Shown here piece by piece: positions 27,410-36,753 of a stretch of 64,000 nucleotides of DNA. The stretch is from Niveibacterium umoris (GTDB lineage Bacteria; Pseudomonadota; Gammaproteobacteria; Burkholderiales; Rhodocyclaceae): contig NZ_JACIET010000003.1 in the NCBI RefSeq assembly GCF_014197015.1, positions 155,505 to 219,504 of the forward strand, read 5' to 3'. The notes under the pieces are model-generated. The model searched no databases. It saw only the letters and a list, made by a program, of their open reading frames with translations, and was not told the origin of the DNA. Numbering within the stretch: position 1 is the first letter of the stretch; each line of letters begins with the position of its first letter. The position numbers and the translations under genes are program-made.

Positions 27410-28147
27410 TCAGCGGGCGGACGCCAGCTTGGCGCCCTGACGCATCGCCAGTTGCAGGCGTTGCTTCTCGGCGATCACCTTGTTGGCGTAGCCTTCAGTC
27501 GGGTCATCAGCCGCGCCGCCGTATTGCTGCAGACCCGCCATCAGCGAGCCATTGCGGCGAATGTATTCCTTCAACACCTGTGCGCCGACACGGATGTTCT
27601 CGGTGGGATCAAGCAGCGGTGCAGCACCGGCCTTCTCGTCGAATTTGTCCTGGTGGAAACGTGGCACCACCTGCATCAGACCCTGAGCACCCACTGCACT
27701 TTCGGCAAACGGATTGAAGCTCGACTCGATGCCGACGACAGCAACGATCAGCAGCGGATCAATGCCGACTGAATGGCCCGCTTTCTGTGCGGCAACAATC
27801 AGTGGTTCTACTGCAGCACGGGCGACACGATAACGACGGGCAAGGTAGTCGGTCACGCGTTCCATTTCCGGCGAGAGCTGATCCGGGTGATCCGGATCCA
27901 CCAGTGCCGTGTCCTGCTCAACGGTTGCCAGATCAGCCGGGGACAGGCTGTCCTCGGCGGCAACTGCTGCCTCGGCACGTCCGAACAGACTCTGCAGCGG
28001 CAAGCCGCCCAGGCCCTGGTCGAATACGCGTACGCCGAGAATCACTGTTACCACGAGCCCTGCGACGAGCAGACTTCCGTGGGCGAAGTGCAGAACAAAG
28101 GAACCAACGTGCCGAGCAGCTGCTGCGACGCGAGTTGCGTAGATCAT
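27410..28147 (-). CDS. membrane-anchored lytic transglycosylase (SLT domain)
   Basis: A 245-residue protein with one N-terminal membrane helix (about 20-42) and a periplasmic SLT/goose-lysozyme-like domain. The catalytic Glu lies in VVGIESSFNPFAESAVGAQG, followed by GLMQVVPRFH and the NIRVGAQVLKEYI and LQQYGG motifs. It cleaves the glycan backbone of peptidoglycan to anhydro-muramyl ends. Two adjacent ATGs exist (28150, 28147). The second has better spacing from AGGAGG. A sigma-70-like promoter far upstream implies a leader of about 280 nt. Confidence 0.9.
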   Translation of the reverse strand: MIYATRVAAAARHVGSFVLHFAHGSLLVAGLVVTVILGVRVFDQGLGGLPLQSLFGRAEAAVAAEDSLSPADLATVEQDTALVDPDHPDQLSPEMERVTDYLARRYRVARAAVEPLIVAAQKAGHSVGIDPLLIVAVVGIESSFNPFAESAVGAQGLMQVVPRFHQDKFDEKAGAAPLLDPTENIRVGAQVLKEYIRRNGSLMAGLQQYGGAADDPTEGYANKVIAEKQRLQLAMRQGAKLASAR

Positions 28148-28436
28148 CATTCCTCCTCTGAGGCTCTGACGGCATATTCGCCTGAACGGTCTGAACAGAC
28201 ACGCGACATTCCTTACGCCCAAGAACAAATCCCTGGGTCATGCGGAAAACTGGTCTGTCAGCGCACGGGCGATACCGCGCAAAGTGGTCAAGGGTCGATC
28301 GAGGTGTACCGCCGCAACCAGACGATGCACCGACTAAGAAACACCAAGAATTACCAGGAACGAAACAGAAGCTGGCGGTCTGTTCGCTTCTCTGAATGAA
28401 CTACTGCGATATATCGATCGCAACCAGACGAGGCGC

Positions 28437-28465
28437 AGTGTATTGATTCCAATAGGATTTGTCAA
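28437..28465 (-). promoter_or_regulatory. sigma-70-like promoter for the lytic transglycosylase gene
   Basis: On the minus strand a perfect -35 TTGACA (28460-28465) is followed, after exactly 17 nt, by TACACT (28437-28442). Transcription would start near 28430, leaving about 280 nt of leader before the gene. No recognised gene lies in that leader. Confidence 0.6.
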
Positions 28466-28569
28466 TCCCACCCGGAATCGTTGCACTGCAACAACAATGC
28501 CGTTTGGATATTCATAGAGCCTTGGTGGTGGCGGCTTGGCGGCCGGCATCACGCGCAATCCCAAGAAAA

Positions 28570-28593
28570 AAGGCACGTGCAAGCACGTGCCTT
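28570..28593 (-). terminator. intrinsic terminator of the H1-like gene
   Basis: A perfect 11-bp stem (28570-28580 with 28583-28593) with an AA loop lies 24 nt after the stop. The A-run at 28565-28570 becomes a T-run on the minus strand. Confidence 0.85.
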
Positions 28594-28616
28594 CGTCGAT
28601 CGCTTTGCTGACCTGA

Positions 28617-30026
28617 TCAGGACGGGCGTGAGCCTGTCGGGAACGGCCACGCGGCAGTCGGATTCAACGACGACTTCAGCCCCGGAGTTGCTGCGGTCGA
28701 GGGTTTCGCGTCAGCGGCGGCCGGCGCATCCGCTGGCTTTGCGGCAGGTGCTGCCGCATCGGTCTTGGCTTCAGCTTCAGCCTTGGGCGCCTCGGCCGCC
28801 GGAGCAGCAGGCGCCGCTGCAGGCGTCGCCGGTTTGGCTGCGGCTTTCTTCGCGGCGGGCTTCTTCTTCGGCGCGGCCTTGGTTGCCTCAGATTTCACCT
28901 CTGCCGGTTTGGCTTCAACCGGTTTCGCTTCAGCGGCCGGTTTGGCCGTAGGCGCTTTTGCGGCTGGCTTGGCAGCTGGCTTTGCGGCCGGCTTGGCCGC
29001 CGGTTTCGCCGCCTTCGCAGCGGGCTTTGCCGGCGCCTTCTTCGCTGCAGGCTTCGCTGCGCTTTCAACCGCCTTGGCGACAACCTTCTCGGCCTTGACC
29101 ACAGCCTTTGTGACAGCCTTCTTCACGGCGGTAGCCTTCGTCGCCGCTTTCTTCGCTACTTTCTCGACAGCTTTTTCAGCCTTGGCGACGACTTTCTTCG
29201 CTGCCGTCACTTTCTTTGCCGCCTCTTTCTTGACGGTCTTCTCAGCCTTCGCCACGGCTTTTTTTGCTGCGGTTACCTTTGCAGTCGCGGTCTTCTTCAC
29301 AGCCTTCTCGGCCTTCGATACAGCCTTCTTGACTGTGGCGACGGCGGCCGTGGCCTTCTTCGCTGCAGGCTTCGCAGCAGCTTTCGGTGCAGCCTTCTTC
29401 GCGACCGGCTTCGCAGCAGCCTTGGCCGGTGCGGCCTTCTTCGCGGCTGGCTTCGCAGCGGTCTTCGGTGCGGCCTTGGCGGCGACCTTCTTTGCCGCAG
29501 GCTTGGCGGCGGCCTTCGGCGCAGCCTTCTTCACTGCGGGCTTGGCCGCCGGTTTTGTGGCCGCCTTGGTTGCAGTCTTCTTGGCAGCGGGTTTGGCTGC
29601 AGCCTTAGGAGCAGCTTTGGCCGTTGTCTTCTTTGCCGCAGTCTTCGCAACCGCGCGGGTAGGCGTCGGATGCACCAGAGTGGTCTTGCGTTCCGTCACC
29701 TTGGCGGCGGGTTTGGCTGCGGTGGCCTTCTTGGCCGCCGGTTTGGTGACGGCGGCCTTCTTGGCGGCGGGTTTCGCGGCTGGTTTGGCGGCAACCTTCG
29801 CTGCGGGTTTCGCGGCCGCCTTGGCGGCGGGCTTTGCCGCCGGCTTGGTCGCCGCCTTGGCGGTCACCTTCTTCGCTGCCGGTTTGGCTGCCGCCTTGGG
29901 GACAGCGGCCTTCTTTGCCACCGGTTTCGCGGCGGGCTTGGCTACTACCTTCTTCGCCGCAGGTTTCGCGGCTGCCTTGGGGGCCGCCGCTTTCTTGGTC
30001 TTGTCAGTGCTCTTTGCTGTTGCCAT
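28617..30026 (-). CDS. histone H1-like Ala/Lys/Pro-rich DNA-binding protein
   Basis: A 469-residue very basic protein built almost wholly of Ala, Lys, Pro, Val and Thr in repeats such as AAKPAAKK and KAAAKPAAKKV. It resembles eukaryotic H1 tails, AlgP of Pseudomonas and chlamydial HctB. Such proteins coat DNA without sequence preference and influence nucleoid compaction. A short conserved non-repetitive end (LNPTAAWPFPTGSRP) recurs in betaproteobacterial relatives. The number of repeats probably varies between strains. ATG 30026 follows GGAGGGTGAT. The gene lies downstream of nrdB, separated by 138 nt. Confidence 0.88.
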   Translation of the reverse strand: MATAKSTDKTKKAAAPKAAAKPAAKKVVAKPAAKPVAKKAAVPKAAAKPAAKKVTAKAATKPAAKPAAKAAAKPAAKVAAKPAAKPAAKKAAVTKPAAKKATAAKPAAKVTERKTTLVHPTPTRAVAKTAAKKTTAKAAPKAAAKPAAKKTATKAATKPAAKPAVKKAAPKAAAKPAAKKVAAKAAPKTAAKPAAKKAAPAKAAAKPVAKKAAPKAAAKPAAKKATAAVATVKKAVSKAEKAVKKTATAKVTAAKKAVAKAEKTVKKEAAKKVTAAKKVVAKAEKAVEKVAKKAATKATAVKKAVTKAVVKAEKVVAKAVESAAKPAAKKAPAKPAAKAAKPAAKPAAKPAAKPAAKAPTAKPAAEAKPVEAKPAEVKSEATKAAPKKKPAAKKAAAKPATPAAAPAAPAAEAPKAEAEAKTDAAAPAAKPADAPAAADAKPSTAATPGLKSSLNPTAAWPFPTGSRPS

Positions 30027-30164
30027 ATCACCCTCCATCGTAGCGTCGTGGGTCAGTCAATGCGCACGTCACCACGCGGAAGTGGCGCGCCGCAGCCGCA
30101 CAAGTGCGCGGCGGTAGTAAAACCTGTGAAGCGGTGTACGAGACGGTGGAGAGCAAGCGGCAAA

Positions 30165-31298
30165 TCAATCCCAACTCAGCGCCCCTCCCGTCTGATACTC
30201 GATCACCCGCGTCTCGAAGAAGTTGCGCTCCTTCTTCAGATCGATCATTTCGCTCATCCAAGGGAACGGGTTTTCCGCGCCCGGATAGATGGCATCGATG
30301 CCGATCTGCTGGCAACGCCGATTCGCGATGAAACGCAGGTATTCCTTGAACATGGATGCATTGAGGCCGAGCACGCCGCGCGGCATGGTGTCTTCGGCAT
30401 AGCGGTATTCAAGCTCGACACCACGCTGCATCAGCGTGCGGATCTCGTCGCGGAATGCCGGCGTCCACAGATGCGGATTCTCGAGCTTGATGGTGTTGAT
30501 GAGGTCGATGCCGAAGTTGCAGTGCATCGACTCGTCACGAAGGATGTATTGGTATTGCTCGGCCGCGCCGGTCATCTTGTTCTGGCGGCCGAGCGCGAGA
30601 ATCTGCGCGAAGCCGACGTAGAAAAACAGGCCTTCCATGATGCAGGCGAAGACGATCAACGAGCGCAGGAGTTGCTGGTCCGCCTCGGGCGTACCCGTCT
30701 TGAATTCCGGATCGGTCAGGGTCTCGATGAAGGGGATCAGGAATTCGTCCTTCGCACGGATCGTCGGGATCTCGTGGTAGGCGTTAAAGATCTCGCCCTC
30801 GTCGAGACCGAGCGATTCGACGATGTACTGGTAGGCGTGCGTGTGGATCGCTTCTTCAAACGCCTGGCGCAACAGGAACTGACGACACTCGGGCGCGGTG
30901 ATGTGGCGATAGGTGCCAAGCACGATATTGTTGGCAGCGAGCGAATCGGCCGTGACGAAGAAGCCGAGGTTGCGCTTGACGATACGCCGCTCGTCCTCGG
31001 TGAGGCCGTTCGGGTCCTTCCACAGCGCGATGTCGCGCGCCATGTTCACTTCCTGCGGCATCCAGTGGTTCGCGCAAGTGGCGAGGTACTTCTCCCACGC
31101 CCACTTGTACTTGAAAGGAACGAGCTGGTTGACGTCTGTCGCGCCGTTGATGACACGCTTGTCAGCAGCGTTGATCCGTCGAACGCTCACCGCGTCGTCC
31201 TGCTCGATGCCGCGCTCGGCGACAGACGATACCTCCGCCTCAACCGCGCGGGGCTGTTTCCAATTTGCAGAAACGAGGTCGTCGTCAAAATTCAGCAT
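30165..31298 (-). CDS. nrdB: ribonucleoside-diphosphate reductase subunit beta (R2)
   Basis: A 377-residue class I R2 subunit holding the dinuclear metal site and stable radical that starts ribonucleotide reduction. [13 protein letters not shown] supplies the ExxH ligands, and the Tyr four residues after the His matches the radical tyrosine of the E. coli protein. [10 protein letters not shown] supplies the second ExxH set. So it should be a tyrosyl-radical enzyme rather than a Phe/Mn-Fe class Ic type. It lies 365 nt downstream of nrdA on the same strand. Confidence 0.95.
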   Translation of the reverse strand: MLNFDDDLVSANWKQPRAVEAEVSSVAERGIEQDDAVSVRRINAADKRVINGATDVNQLVPFKYKWAWEKYLATCANHWMPQEVNMARDIALWKDPNGLTEDERRIVKRNLGFFVTADSLAANNIVLGTYRHITAPECRQFLLRQAFEEAIHTHAYQYIVESLGLDEGEIFNAYHEIPTIRAKDEFLIPFIETLTDPEFKTGTPEADQQLLRSLIVFACIMEGLFFYVGFAQILALGRQNKMTGAAEQYQYILRDESMHCNFGIDLINTIKLENPHLWTPAFRDEIRTLMQRGVELEYRYAEDTMPRGVLGLNASMFKEYLRFIANRRCQQIGIDAIYPGAENPFPWMSEMIDLKKERNFFETRVIEYQTGGALSWD

Positions 31299-31663
31299 GC
31301 CAATATCCTTTAGTTCAATTTTTCGAATCGATCAACAAATTTCTGCAACTCGTCGACGGCCGGAGACGTACTGCCGGCGCGGCTTTCCGTGAAGTTGTGC
31401 GTCACCCTGTCACAACCAATATCGCGGAAACCCGCATAAATACTAGTTCTCAGAGGATCGCCCGGAGAGCCTTATGCTGCGCGGCTCTGCGGCGAGCGGT
31501 GTTGCAAAGAGCGAACACTGCGTGCGACGCGTCTACCGGTTTCATGAGACGACGTGGCACCGGTCCACACATGCGACACGAAGATTCCGGACCACATCTC
31601 GCACCTTGCGCATGCCACGTCGTCCCCCGTTTCTCATCACGAGCCGAGGCGCATGTAGGACGT
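31299..31663. other. nrdA-nrdB intergenic region without a recognised gene
   Basis: These 365 nt are long for the gap between the two subunit genes. I see no convincing ORF with a ribosome-binding site, no clear strong terminator and only one partial NrdR-like half site near 31440 (TACTAGTTCTC). It could hold a separate nrdB promoter. Confidence 0.4.
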
Positions 31664-34513
31664 TTACTGACACGCCTCGCAATCGGGGTTGTCGATGCTG
31701 CAGAACTTCGCGGGCTCGGCGGCGGACGCAGCAGCACTCACGCCTCCGCTCACCGGCACCGCGTTCAGTTCGCCCCCGCGACCCGTCGACTTCTCCGCCG
31801 ACGTCGCACCCAGGGCACGCAGGTAGTAGGTCGTCTTCAGGCCACGCAACCAGGCGAGCTTGTAGGTTTCATCGAGCTTGCGGCCCGATGCACCGGCCAT
31901 GTAGATGTTGAGTGACTGCGCCTGGTCGATCCATTTCGCGCGCCGCGCGGCGCATTCGACGATCCACTTCGGCTCGACCTCGAACGCGGTGGCGTAGAGC
32001 CGGCGCAACTCGTCCGGAATGCGGTCGATCTTCGCGAGCGAACCGTCGAAGTACTTGAGGTCGGCGACCATTACCTCGTCCCACAGGCCGAGCTTCTTCA
32101 GGTCGCGGACCAGTGACTCGTTGGCGATCGTGAACTCGCCCGAGAGGTTCGATTTGACGTACAGGTTCTGGTAGGTCGGCTCGATGCAGGCGTCGACGCC
32201 GATGATGTTGGAGATCGTCGCCGTGGGCGCGATCGCGACGCAGTTGGAGTTGCGCATGCCGACCTCGCCAATGCGGCGCCGCAGCGCGTCCCAGTCGAGC
32301 GTGCTGGAGGTGTCGACTTCCAGGTAGCCGCCCCGTTCCTCGGCCAGCAGCTTGAGGCTGTCGAGCGGCAGGATGCCACGGTCCCACAGCGAGCCACGGA
32401 AGCTCGAATAACGGCCCCGCTCCTCGGCCAGATCGGTCGAGGCCCAGTAGGCGTAGTAGCACACCGCTTCCATCGCACGATCGGCGAAGGCGATCGCATC
32501 CTCCGAGGCGTAGGGGATGCGCTTGGCGTGCAGGCAGTCCTGGAAGCCCATGATGCCGAGGCCGACCGGGCGGTGCTTGAGGTTCGAGTTACGCGCCTTG
32601 CCAACCGCGTAGTAGTTGATGTCGACCACGTTGTCGAGCATCCGCATCGCGGTGCGGATGGTGCGGCGCAGCTTGTCGTGATCGAGCTCACCATCCTTGC
32701 CCAGGTGCGCGAGCAGGTTCACCGAGCCGAGGTTGCAGACCGCGATCTCGGTATCCGAGGTGTTCAGCGTGATCTCGGTGCAGAGGTTGCTCGAATGCAC
32801 CACGCCCACATGCTGCTGGGGCGAGCGGATGTTGCACGGGTCCTTGAAGGTGATCCACGGATGCCCGGTCTCGAACAGCATCGTCAGCATCTTGCGCCAC
32901 AGCTGCAGCGCCGGGATGCGACGGAACAGCTTGATATCGCCACGGTCCGCACGGCGCTCGTACTCGACGTAGGCTTCTTCAAAGGCACGGCCGAACTTGT
33001 CGTGCAGATCGGGCACATCAGAGGGCGAGAACAGCGTCCACTCGGCACCTTCCATGACCCGCTTCATGAACAGGTCCGGAATCCAGTTCGCGGTGTTCAT
33101 GTCGTGCGTGCGGCGGCGGTCGTCGCCGGTGTTCTTGCGGAGTTCGAGGAACTCCTCGATATCGAGGTGCCAGGTTTCGAGATACGCGCAGACCGCGCCC
33201 TTGCGCTTGCCGCCCTGGTTCACCGCCACCGCGGTGTCGTTCACCACCTTGAGGAAGGGGATCACGCCCTGGCTCTTGCCGTTGGTGCCCTTGATGCGGG
33301 CGCCGAGCGCGCGCACCGGGGTCCAATCGTTGCCCAAACCTCCCGCGAACTTCTGCAGCAGCGCGTTTTCCTTGATCGCCTGGTAGATGTCGTCGAGGCT
33401 GTCATCCACGGTGGTCAGGTAGCAGGACGAGAGCTGGGAATGCAGCGTGCCGGCGTTGAACAGCGTCGGCGTCGAGCTCATGAAGTCGAACTGCGAGAGC
33501 ACGTTGTAGAACTCGATCGCACGCGCCTCACGGTCGATCTCGCCCAGTGCCAGACCCATCGCGACACGCATGAAGAAGACCTGCGGCAGCTCGATTCGAC
33601 GCTCTTCGATATGCAGGAAGTAGCGGTCGTAGAGCGTCTGCAGGCCGAGGTAGCCGAACTTCAGGTCACGGTCGGCGACGATCGCTGCGCCCAGGCGCGC
33701 GAGGTCGAACTGCGCGAGCTTCGGGTCGAGCAGTTCCGCCTCGATACCCAGCTTCACATACCGCGGGAAATACTCCGCGTAGCGCGTTGCCATTGCGGCA
33801 TGGGCAACTTCCTCGCCCAGCACCTCGTCGCGGATCACATGCAGTTGCAGCCGCGCGGTGACGTAGTCGTAGGCCGGTTCCTTCTCGATCAGCGTGCGGG
33901 CGGCGAGGATCAGCGCCTTGCGCACTTCGTCCAAAGGCACGCCGTCGTAAAGGTTGCGCAGTGCGCCTTCGAGGATCGCCTCGGGCTGCACCTGCTCGCC
34001 TAGGCCGGCGCAGGCGGCCGCAACCAGATCGGCCAGCTCGGCGCGGTCCAGCGGCCTGCGTTCGCCGCGGTGCGTGACATGCAACGCCGCGGCCGGCGGC
34101 GTTGCCTTCGCCTTCTGCGCACGCTCGGCAGCGCGCTTTTCGCGGTACAGCACATAGGCGCGCGCGACGTCGTGCTCGCCCGAGCGCATCAGCGCAAGTT
34201 CGACCTGATCCTGGATGTCTTCGATGTGGAAGGTGCCGCCGTGCGGCTGGCGACGCACCAGTGCGCGCACGACCTGTTCGGTAAGGCTGCCGACCACCTC
34301 GCGCACCCGTGCCGACACGGCCCCGTGCGAGCCCTCCACCGCGAGGAAGGCCTTGGTCACCGCGAGCGCGATTTTCGAGGGTTCAAAACTGACGACCGCA
34401 CCGTTGCGCCGGATCACCTTGAAGTCGCCAAAGCGCTCCGCCTCATTCTGGGTGTCTGACGTCGGCGTCGAGAGCGCCGGATTGATGGTTGCCTCGCTGG
34501 CGATGACCTGCAT
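31664..34513 (-). CDS. nrdA: ribonucleoside-diphosphate reductase subunit alpha (R1)
   Basis: A 949-residue catalytic subunit of class I ribonucleotide reductase. Two ATP-cone allosteric domains precede the barrel: one at about 27-125 and a second, more diverged one at about 150-240, as in Pseudomonas-type NrdA. The barrel shows the expected VKSNLSGEF and PTATISNIIG blocks, the CSNLCTEI-like region (SSNLCTEITLNT) and NLGSVNL. The C-terminal tail ends in DCEACQ, a Cys pair for thioredoxin or glutaredoxin. ATG 34513 follows AGGAGAGA. Two NrdR-like boxes lie 65-105 nt upstream. Confidence 0.95.
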   Translation of the reverse strand: MQVIASEATINPALSTPTSDTQNEAERFGDFKVIRRNGAVVSFEPSKIALAVTKAFLAVEGSHGAVSARVREVVGSLTEQVVRALVRRQPHGGTFHIEDIQDQVELALMRSGEHDVARAYVLYREKRAAERAQKAKATPPAAALHVTHRGERRPLDRAELADLVAAACAGLGEQVQPEAILEGALRNLYDGVPLDEVRKALILAARTLIEKEPAYDYVTARLQLHVIRDEVLGEEVAHAAMATRYAEYFPRYVKLGIEAELLDPKLAQFDLARLGAAIVADRDLKFGYLGLQTLYDRYFLHIEERRIELPQVFFMRVAMGLALGEIDREARAIEFYNVLSQFDFMSSTPTLFNAGTLHSQLSSCYLTTVDDSLDDIYQAIKENALLQKFAGGLGNDWTPVRALGARIKGTNGKSQGVIPFLKVVNDTAVAVNQGGKRKGAVCAYLETWHLDIEEFLELRKNTGDDRRRTHDMNTANWIPDLFMKRVMEGAEWTLFSPSDVPDLHDKFGRAFEEAYVEYERRADRGDIKLFRRIPALQLWRKMLTMLFETGHPWITFKDPCNIRSPQQHVGVVHSSNLCTEITLNTSDTEIAVCNLGSVNLLAHLGKDGELDHDKLRRTIRTAMRMLDNVVDINYYAVGKARNSNLKHRPVGLGIMGFQDCLHAKRIPYASEDAIAFADRAMEAVCYYAYWASTDLAEERGRYSSFRGSLWDRGILPLDSLKLLAEERGGYLEVDTSSTLDWDALRRRIGEVGMRNSNCVAIAPTATISNIIGVDACIEPTYQNLYVKSNLSGEFTIANESLVRDLKKLGLWDEVMVADLKYFDGSLAKIDRIPDELRRLYATAFEVEPKWIVECAARRAKWIDQAQSLNIYMAGASGRKLDETYKLAWLRGLKTTYYLRALGATSAEKSTGRGGELNAVPVSGGVSAAASAAEPAKFCSIDNPDCEACQ

Positions 34514-34577
34514 CGATCTCTCCTGTCTGGGGTCTGCCGCATCTGATTGCCTCGGCAGCACACTTATTATTGACCTA

Positions 34578-34618
34578 CTAGATCTAGTAGTTCGATTACT
34601 AATTTGAACTAATTCTAG
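34578..34618. promoter_or_regulatory. paired NrdR-like boxes upstream of nrdA
   Basis: CTAGATCTAG (34578-34587) sits inside the 16-bp perfect palindrome CTACTAGATCTAGTAG and matches the NrdR core CWATATATWG at 8 of 10 positions. CTAATTCTAG (34609-34618) matches at 7 of 10. Their starts are exactly 31 nt apart, the spacing (about three turns) typical of NrdR box pairs. Confidence 0.7.
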
Positions 34619-34762
34619 TGAGCAAACCCAGGATCATGCAAGAAAGAAAATTTGCGCAATGCGCAAATCAAAGGCGAAGGACGAGGTCGCGGGCAGCGCA
34701 TCTGGCCGCCCGAACCGGGCGCCCGTCGCGCGAGGACTCCGAAACGTAACGAAGCTGGCGCG

Positions 34763-35362
34763 TCAGCGCAGCAGCGTGGCGAGGAGGTGCCAGTCGAAGA
34801 ACGGGCCGGGATCGGTCTTGCGCCCCGGCGCGATGTCGCTATGGCCGGCGAGGTCGGCTACCGGGTGACGCCCGGCGATGCTACGGATCAGTCCGGCGAG
34901 CGCCGGATACTGCAGCGCCTCGAAGGGCTGCGTGTCACTGCCCTCAAGTTCGATGCCGACCGAGAAGTCGTTGCAGCGCTCGCGGCCGTTCCAGCACGAA
35001 GCGCCTGCATGCCAGGCGCGCCGGGTCGTCGGGACAAATTGCTCGATCGCGCCGTCGCGGCGGATCAAGAAATGCGCCGAGACACGCAAGTGATGGATGC
35101 CCGCGTAATACGGGTGTTCGGCCGGGTCGAGCGTGTTGGTGAACAGTTGTTCAATCCCCTGCCCGCCGAACTGTTCCGGCGGCAGGCTGATGGCATGCAC
35201 GACGATCAGGCTGACATCGCAATCGGAGGGTCGCTCGTCGAAGTTCGGCGAGCCGATCTGTCGCGCCGTCGGCAACAGGCCGTCGGCATTCACCACAGGA
35301 TAAGGCGCGAAGACGCCCTCCGTCAGGTCAAGCGAGTCGTCGCCGCGCAGCGTCAGACGCAT
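34763..35362 (-). CDS. ampD: 1,6-anhydro-N-acetylmuramyl-L-alanine amidase
   Basis: A 199-residue cytoplasmic zinc amidase of the amidase_2 family that removes the peptide from anhydro-muropeptides during peptidoglycan recycling. Zinc ligand regions are LIVVHAIS (first His) and LAGHSDIAPGRKTDPG (last His and Asp). The ASCWNGRERCNDFSVGIELEG stretch is conserved in AmpD. The start at 35362 lies 8 nt past the pilR stop, so it is the last gene of the PP0621-pilS-pilR-ampD run. Loss of AmpD raises AmpC beta-lactamase in other bacteria, but no ampC is visible here. Confidence 0.93.
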   Translation of the reverse strand: MRLTLRGDDSLDLTEGVFAPYPVVNADGLLPTARQIGSPNFDERPSDCDVSLIVVHAISLPPEQFGGQGIEQLFTNTLDPAEHPYYAGIHHLRVSAHFLIRRDGAIEQFVPTTRRAWHAGASCWNGRERCNDFSVGIELEGSDTQPFEALQYPALAGLIRSIAGRHPVADLAGHSDIAPGRKTDPGPFFDWHLLATLLR

Positions 35363-35370
35363 CGCCGCGC

Positions 35371-36753
35371 TCAATCCTTCATGCCGAGGCGGTCCATGCG
35401 GTAACGCAAGGAACGGAAGGTCACGCCGAGCAGGCGCGCCGCCGCCGTGCGATTGCCGTCGGTTTTGGCAATCGCTTCGTTGATGGCCTGCCTTTCGACG
35501 CGGTCGAGATAGTCCTGCAGCGACTCGCGCTCCAGCGCGACGCCTCCGCCGGGCACCGCGGCAACGCCGTCTTCGCCTTCGCGCGGCTCGATGTGCAGAT
35601 CGTCGGCGGTGATGCACTCGGCGCTGTGCAGCGCGAGCGCACGCTCAAGCACGTTTTCCAGTTCGCGCACGTTGCCGGGGAAGGCGTAGCGCATCAGCGC
35701 CGCCATTGCGGCATCCTCGATGCGCGGTGTCGGCAGGCCTGCATCGTTGGCCAGCCGGCGCAACAAGGCCTCGACCAGCGCCGGGATGTCTTCGCGCCGC
35801 TCGCGCAAGGCCGGCATGCGCAGTTCGATGACATTGAGGCGATAGAACAGATCCTGGCGGAAGCGCCCCTGATCGACCAGGTCTTTCAGATTGCGATGGG
35901 TCGCACTGATGATGCGCAGGTCCACCGCCAGCTCGGATGTGTCGCCGACGCGCCGCACCCGCTTTTCCTGGATCGCACGCAACAGCTTCACCTGCATCGG
36001 CAGAGGCAGGTCGCCCACCTCGTCGAGGAACAGCGTGCCGCCGTTGGCGGCCTGAAAGAAGCCATCGCGGTCGGCGTCGGCGCCGGTGAAGGCGCCTTTG
36101 CGATAGCCGAAGAACTCGCTTTCCATCAGGTTTTCCGGGATCGCACCGCAGTTCACGGCCACAAAGGGTTTGCTCGCCCGAGCGCCGTGCTCGTGAATCA
36201 GGCGCGCCGCCCGCTCCTTGCCGCTACCCGATTCGCCGCTGATGTACACCGGCGCCTGACTGCGCGCCAGGCGTTCGATCATGCCGCGCACTTGCTGCAT
36301 GGTCGGCGAATCACCGGTCAGCGACGTGGCGCCGATCGGCCGGGACTCCGCGGTGCGCTTGGGCAGATCGAATACCGATTTGACCAGCGCTCGTAGCTGT
36401 TCGAGCGACACCGGCTTGGACAGGTAATCGAAAGCGCCGACCTTCAGCGCCGTGACCGCGTTTTCCATGCTGCCGTAGGCGGTGATGACCGCGACCGGCA
36501 ATTCTGGGTGATGCTGCGCGATTTCCTTCACCAGCGTCAGCCCCTCGCCGTCCGGCAGACGCATGTCGGTGAGGCAGAGCTTGTAGTTGCGCTCGGCGAG
36601 CAGTGCGCGCGCCTCCGCCAGCGATCCGGCCGCGTCGGCACCAAGTCCCATGCGCAGCAAGGTCAGCTCAAGCAGTTCGCGAATATCCGCTTCGTCATCG
36701 ACGATCAGCACTGCCGCGTCCGTGCGGGCTCGCCGCTCACTCGCTCCACTCAT
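35371..36753 (-). CDS. pilR: sigma-54-dependent response regulator PilR
   Basis: A 460-residue activator of the NtrC class. The receiver domain (about 14-130) has the phosphoacceptor in CLTDMRLPDG. The AAA+ domain has Walker A GESGSGKE, the sigma-54-contacting loop GAFTGA and GGTLFLDEVGDLP. The C-terminal Fis-type helix-turn-helix includes GNRTAAARLLGV. Next to the PilS-like kinase it is expected to switch on type IV pilin genes, none of which are in this window. Its start overlaps the pilS stop by 4 nt. Confidence 0.92.
   Translation of the reverse strand: MSGASERRARTDAAVLIVDDEADIRELLELTLLRMGLGADAAGSLAEARALLAERNYKLCLTDMRLPDGEGLTLVKEIAQHHPELPVAVITAYGSMENAVTALKVGAFDYLSKPVSLEQLRALVKSVFDLPKRTAESRPIGATSLTGDSPTMQQVRGMIERLARSQAPVYISGESGSGKERAARLIHEHGARASKPFVAVNCGAIPENLMESEFFGYRKGAFTGADADRDGFFQAANGGTLFLDEVGDLPLPMQVKLLRAIQEKRVRRVGDTSELAVDLRIISATHRNLKDLVDQGRFRQDLFYRLNVIELRMPALRERREDIPALVEALLRRLANDAGLPTPRIEDAAMAALMRYAFPGNVRELENVLERALALHSAECITADDLHIEPREGEDGVAAVPGGGVALERESLQDYLDRVERQAINEAIAKTDGNRTAAARLLGVTFRSLRYRMDRLGMKD

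Noticed and set aside
27933..28241. 102-residue minus-strand ORF overlapping the start of the lytic transglycosylase
   Set aside because: Arg/Ser-rich, no domain and it overlaps the well-supported transglycosylase start in another frame.
28765..30117. 450-residue Ala/Phe-rich plus-strand ORF
   Set aside because: It is the mirror of the lysine/alanine repeat gene. It arises because AAG and GCC repeats read as CTT and GGC on the other strand.
30038..30162. possible short gene between nrdB and the H1-like gene
   Set aside because: Only a short ORF without ribosome-binding site or conserved features is visible.
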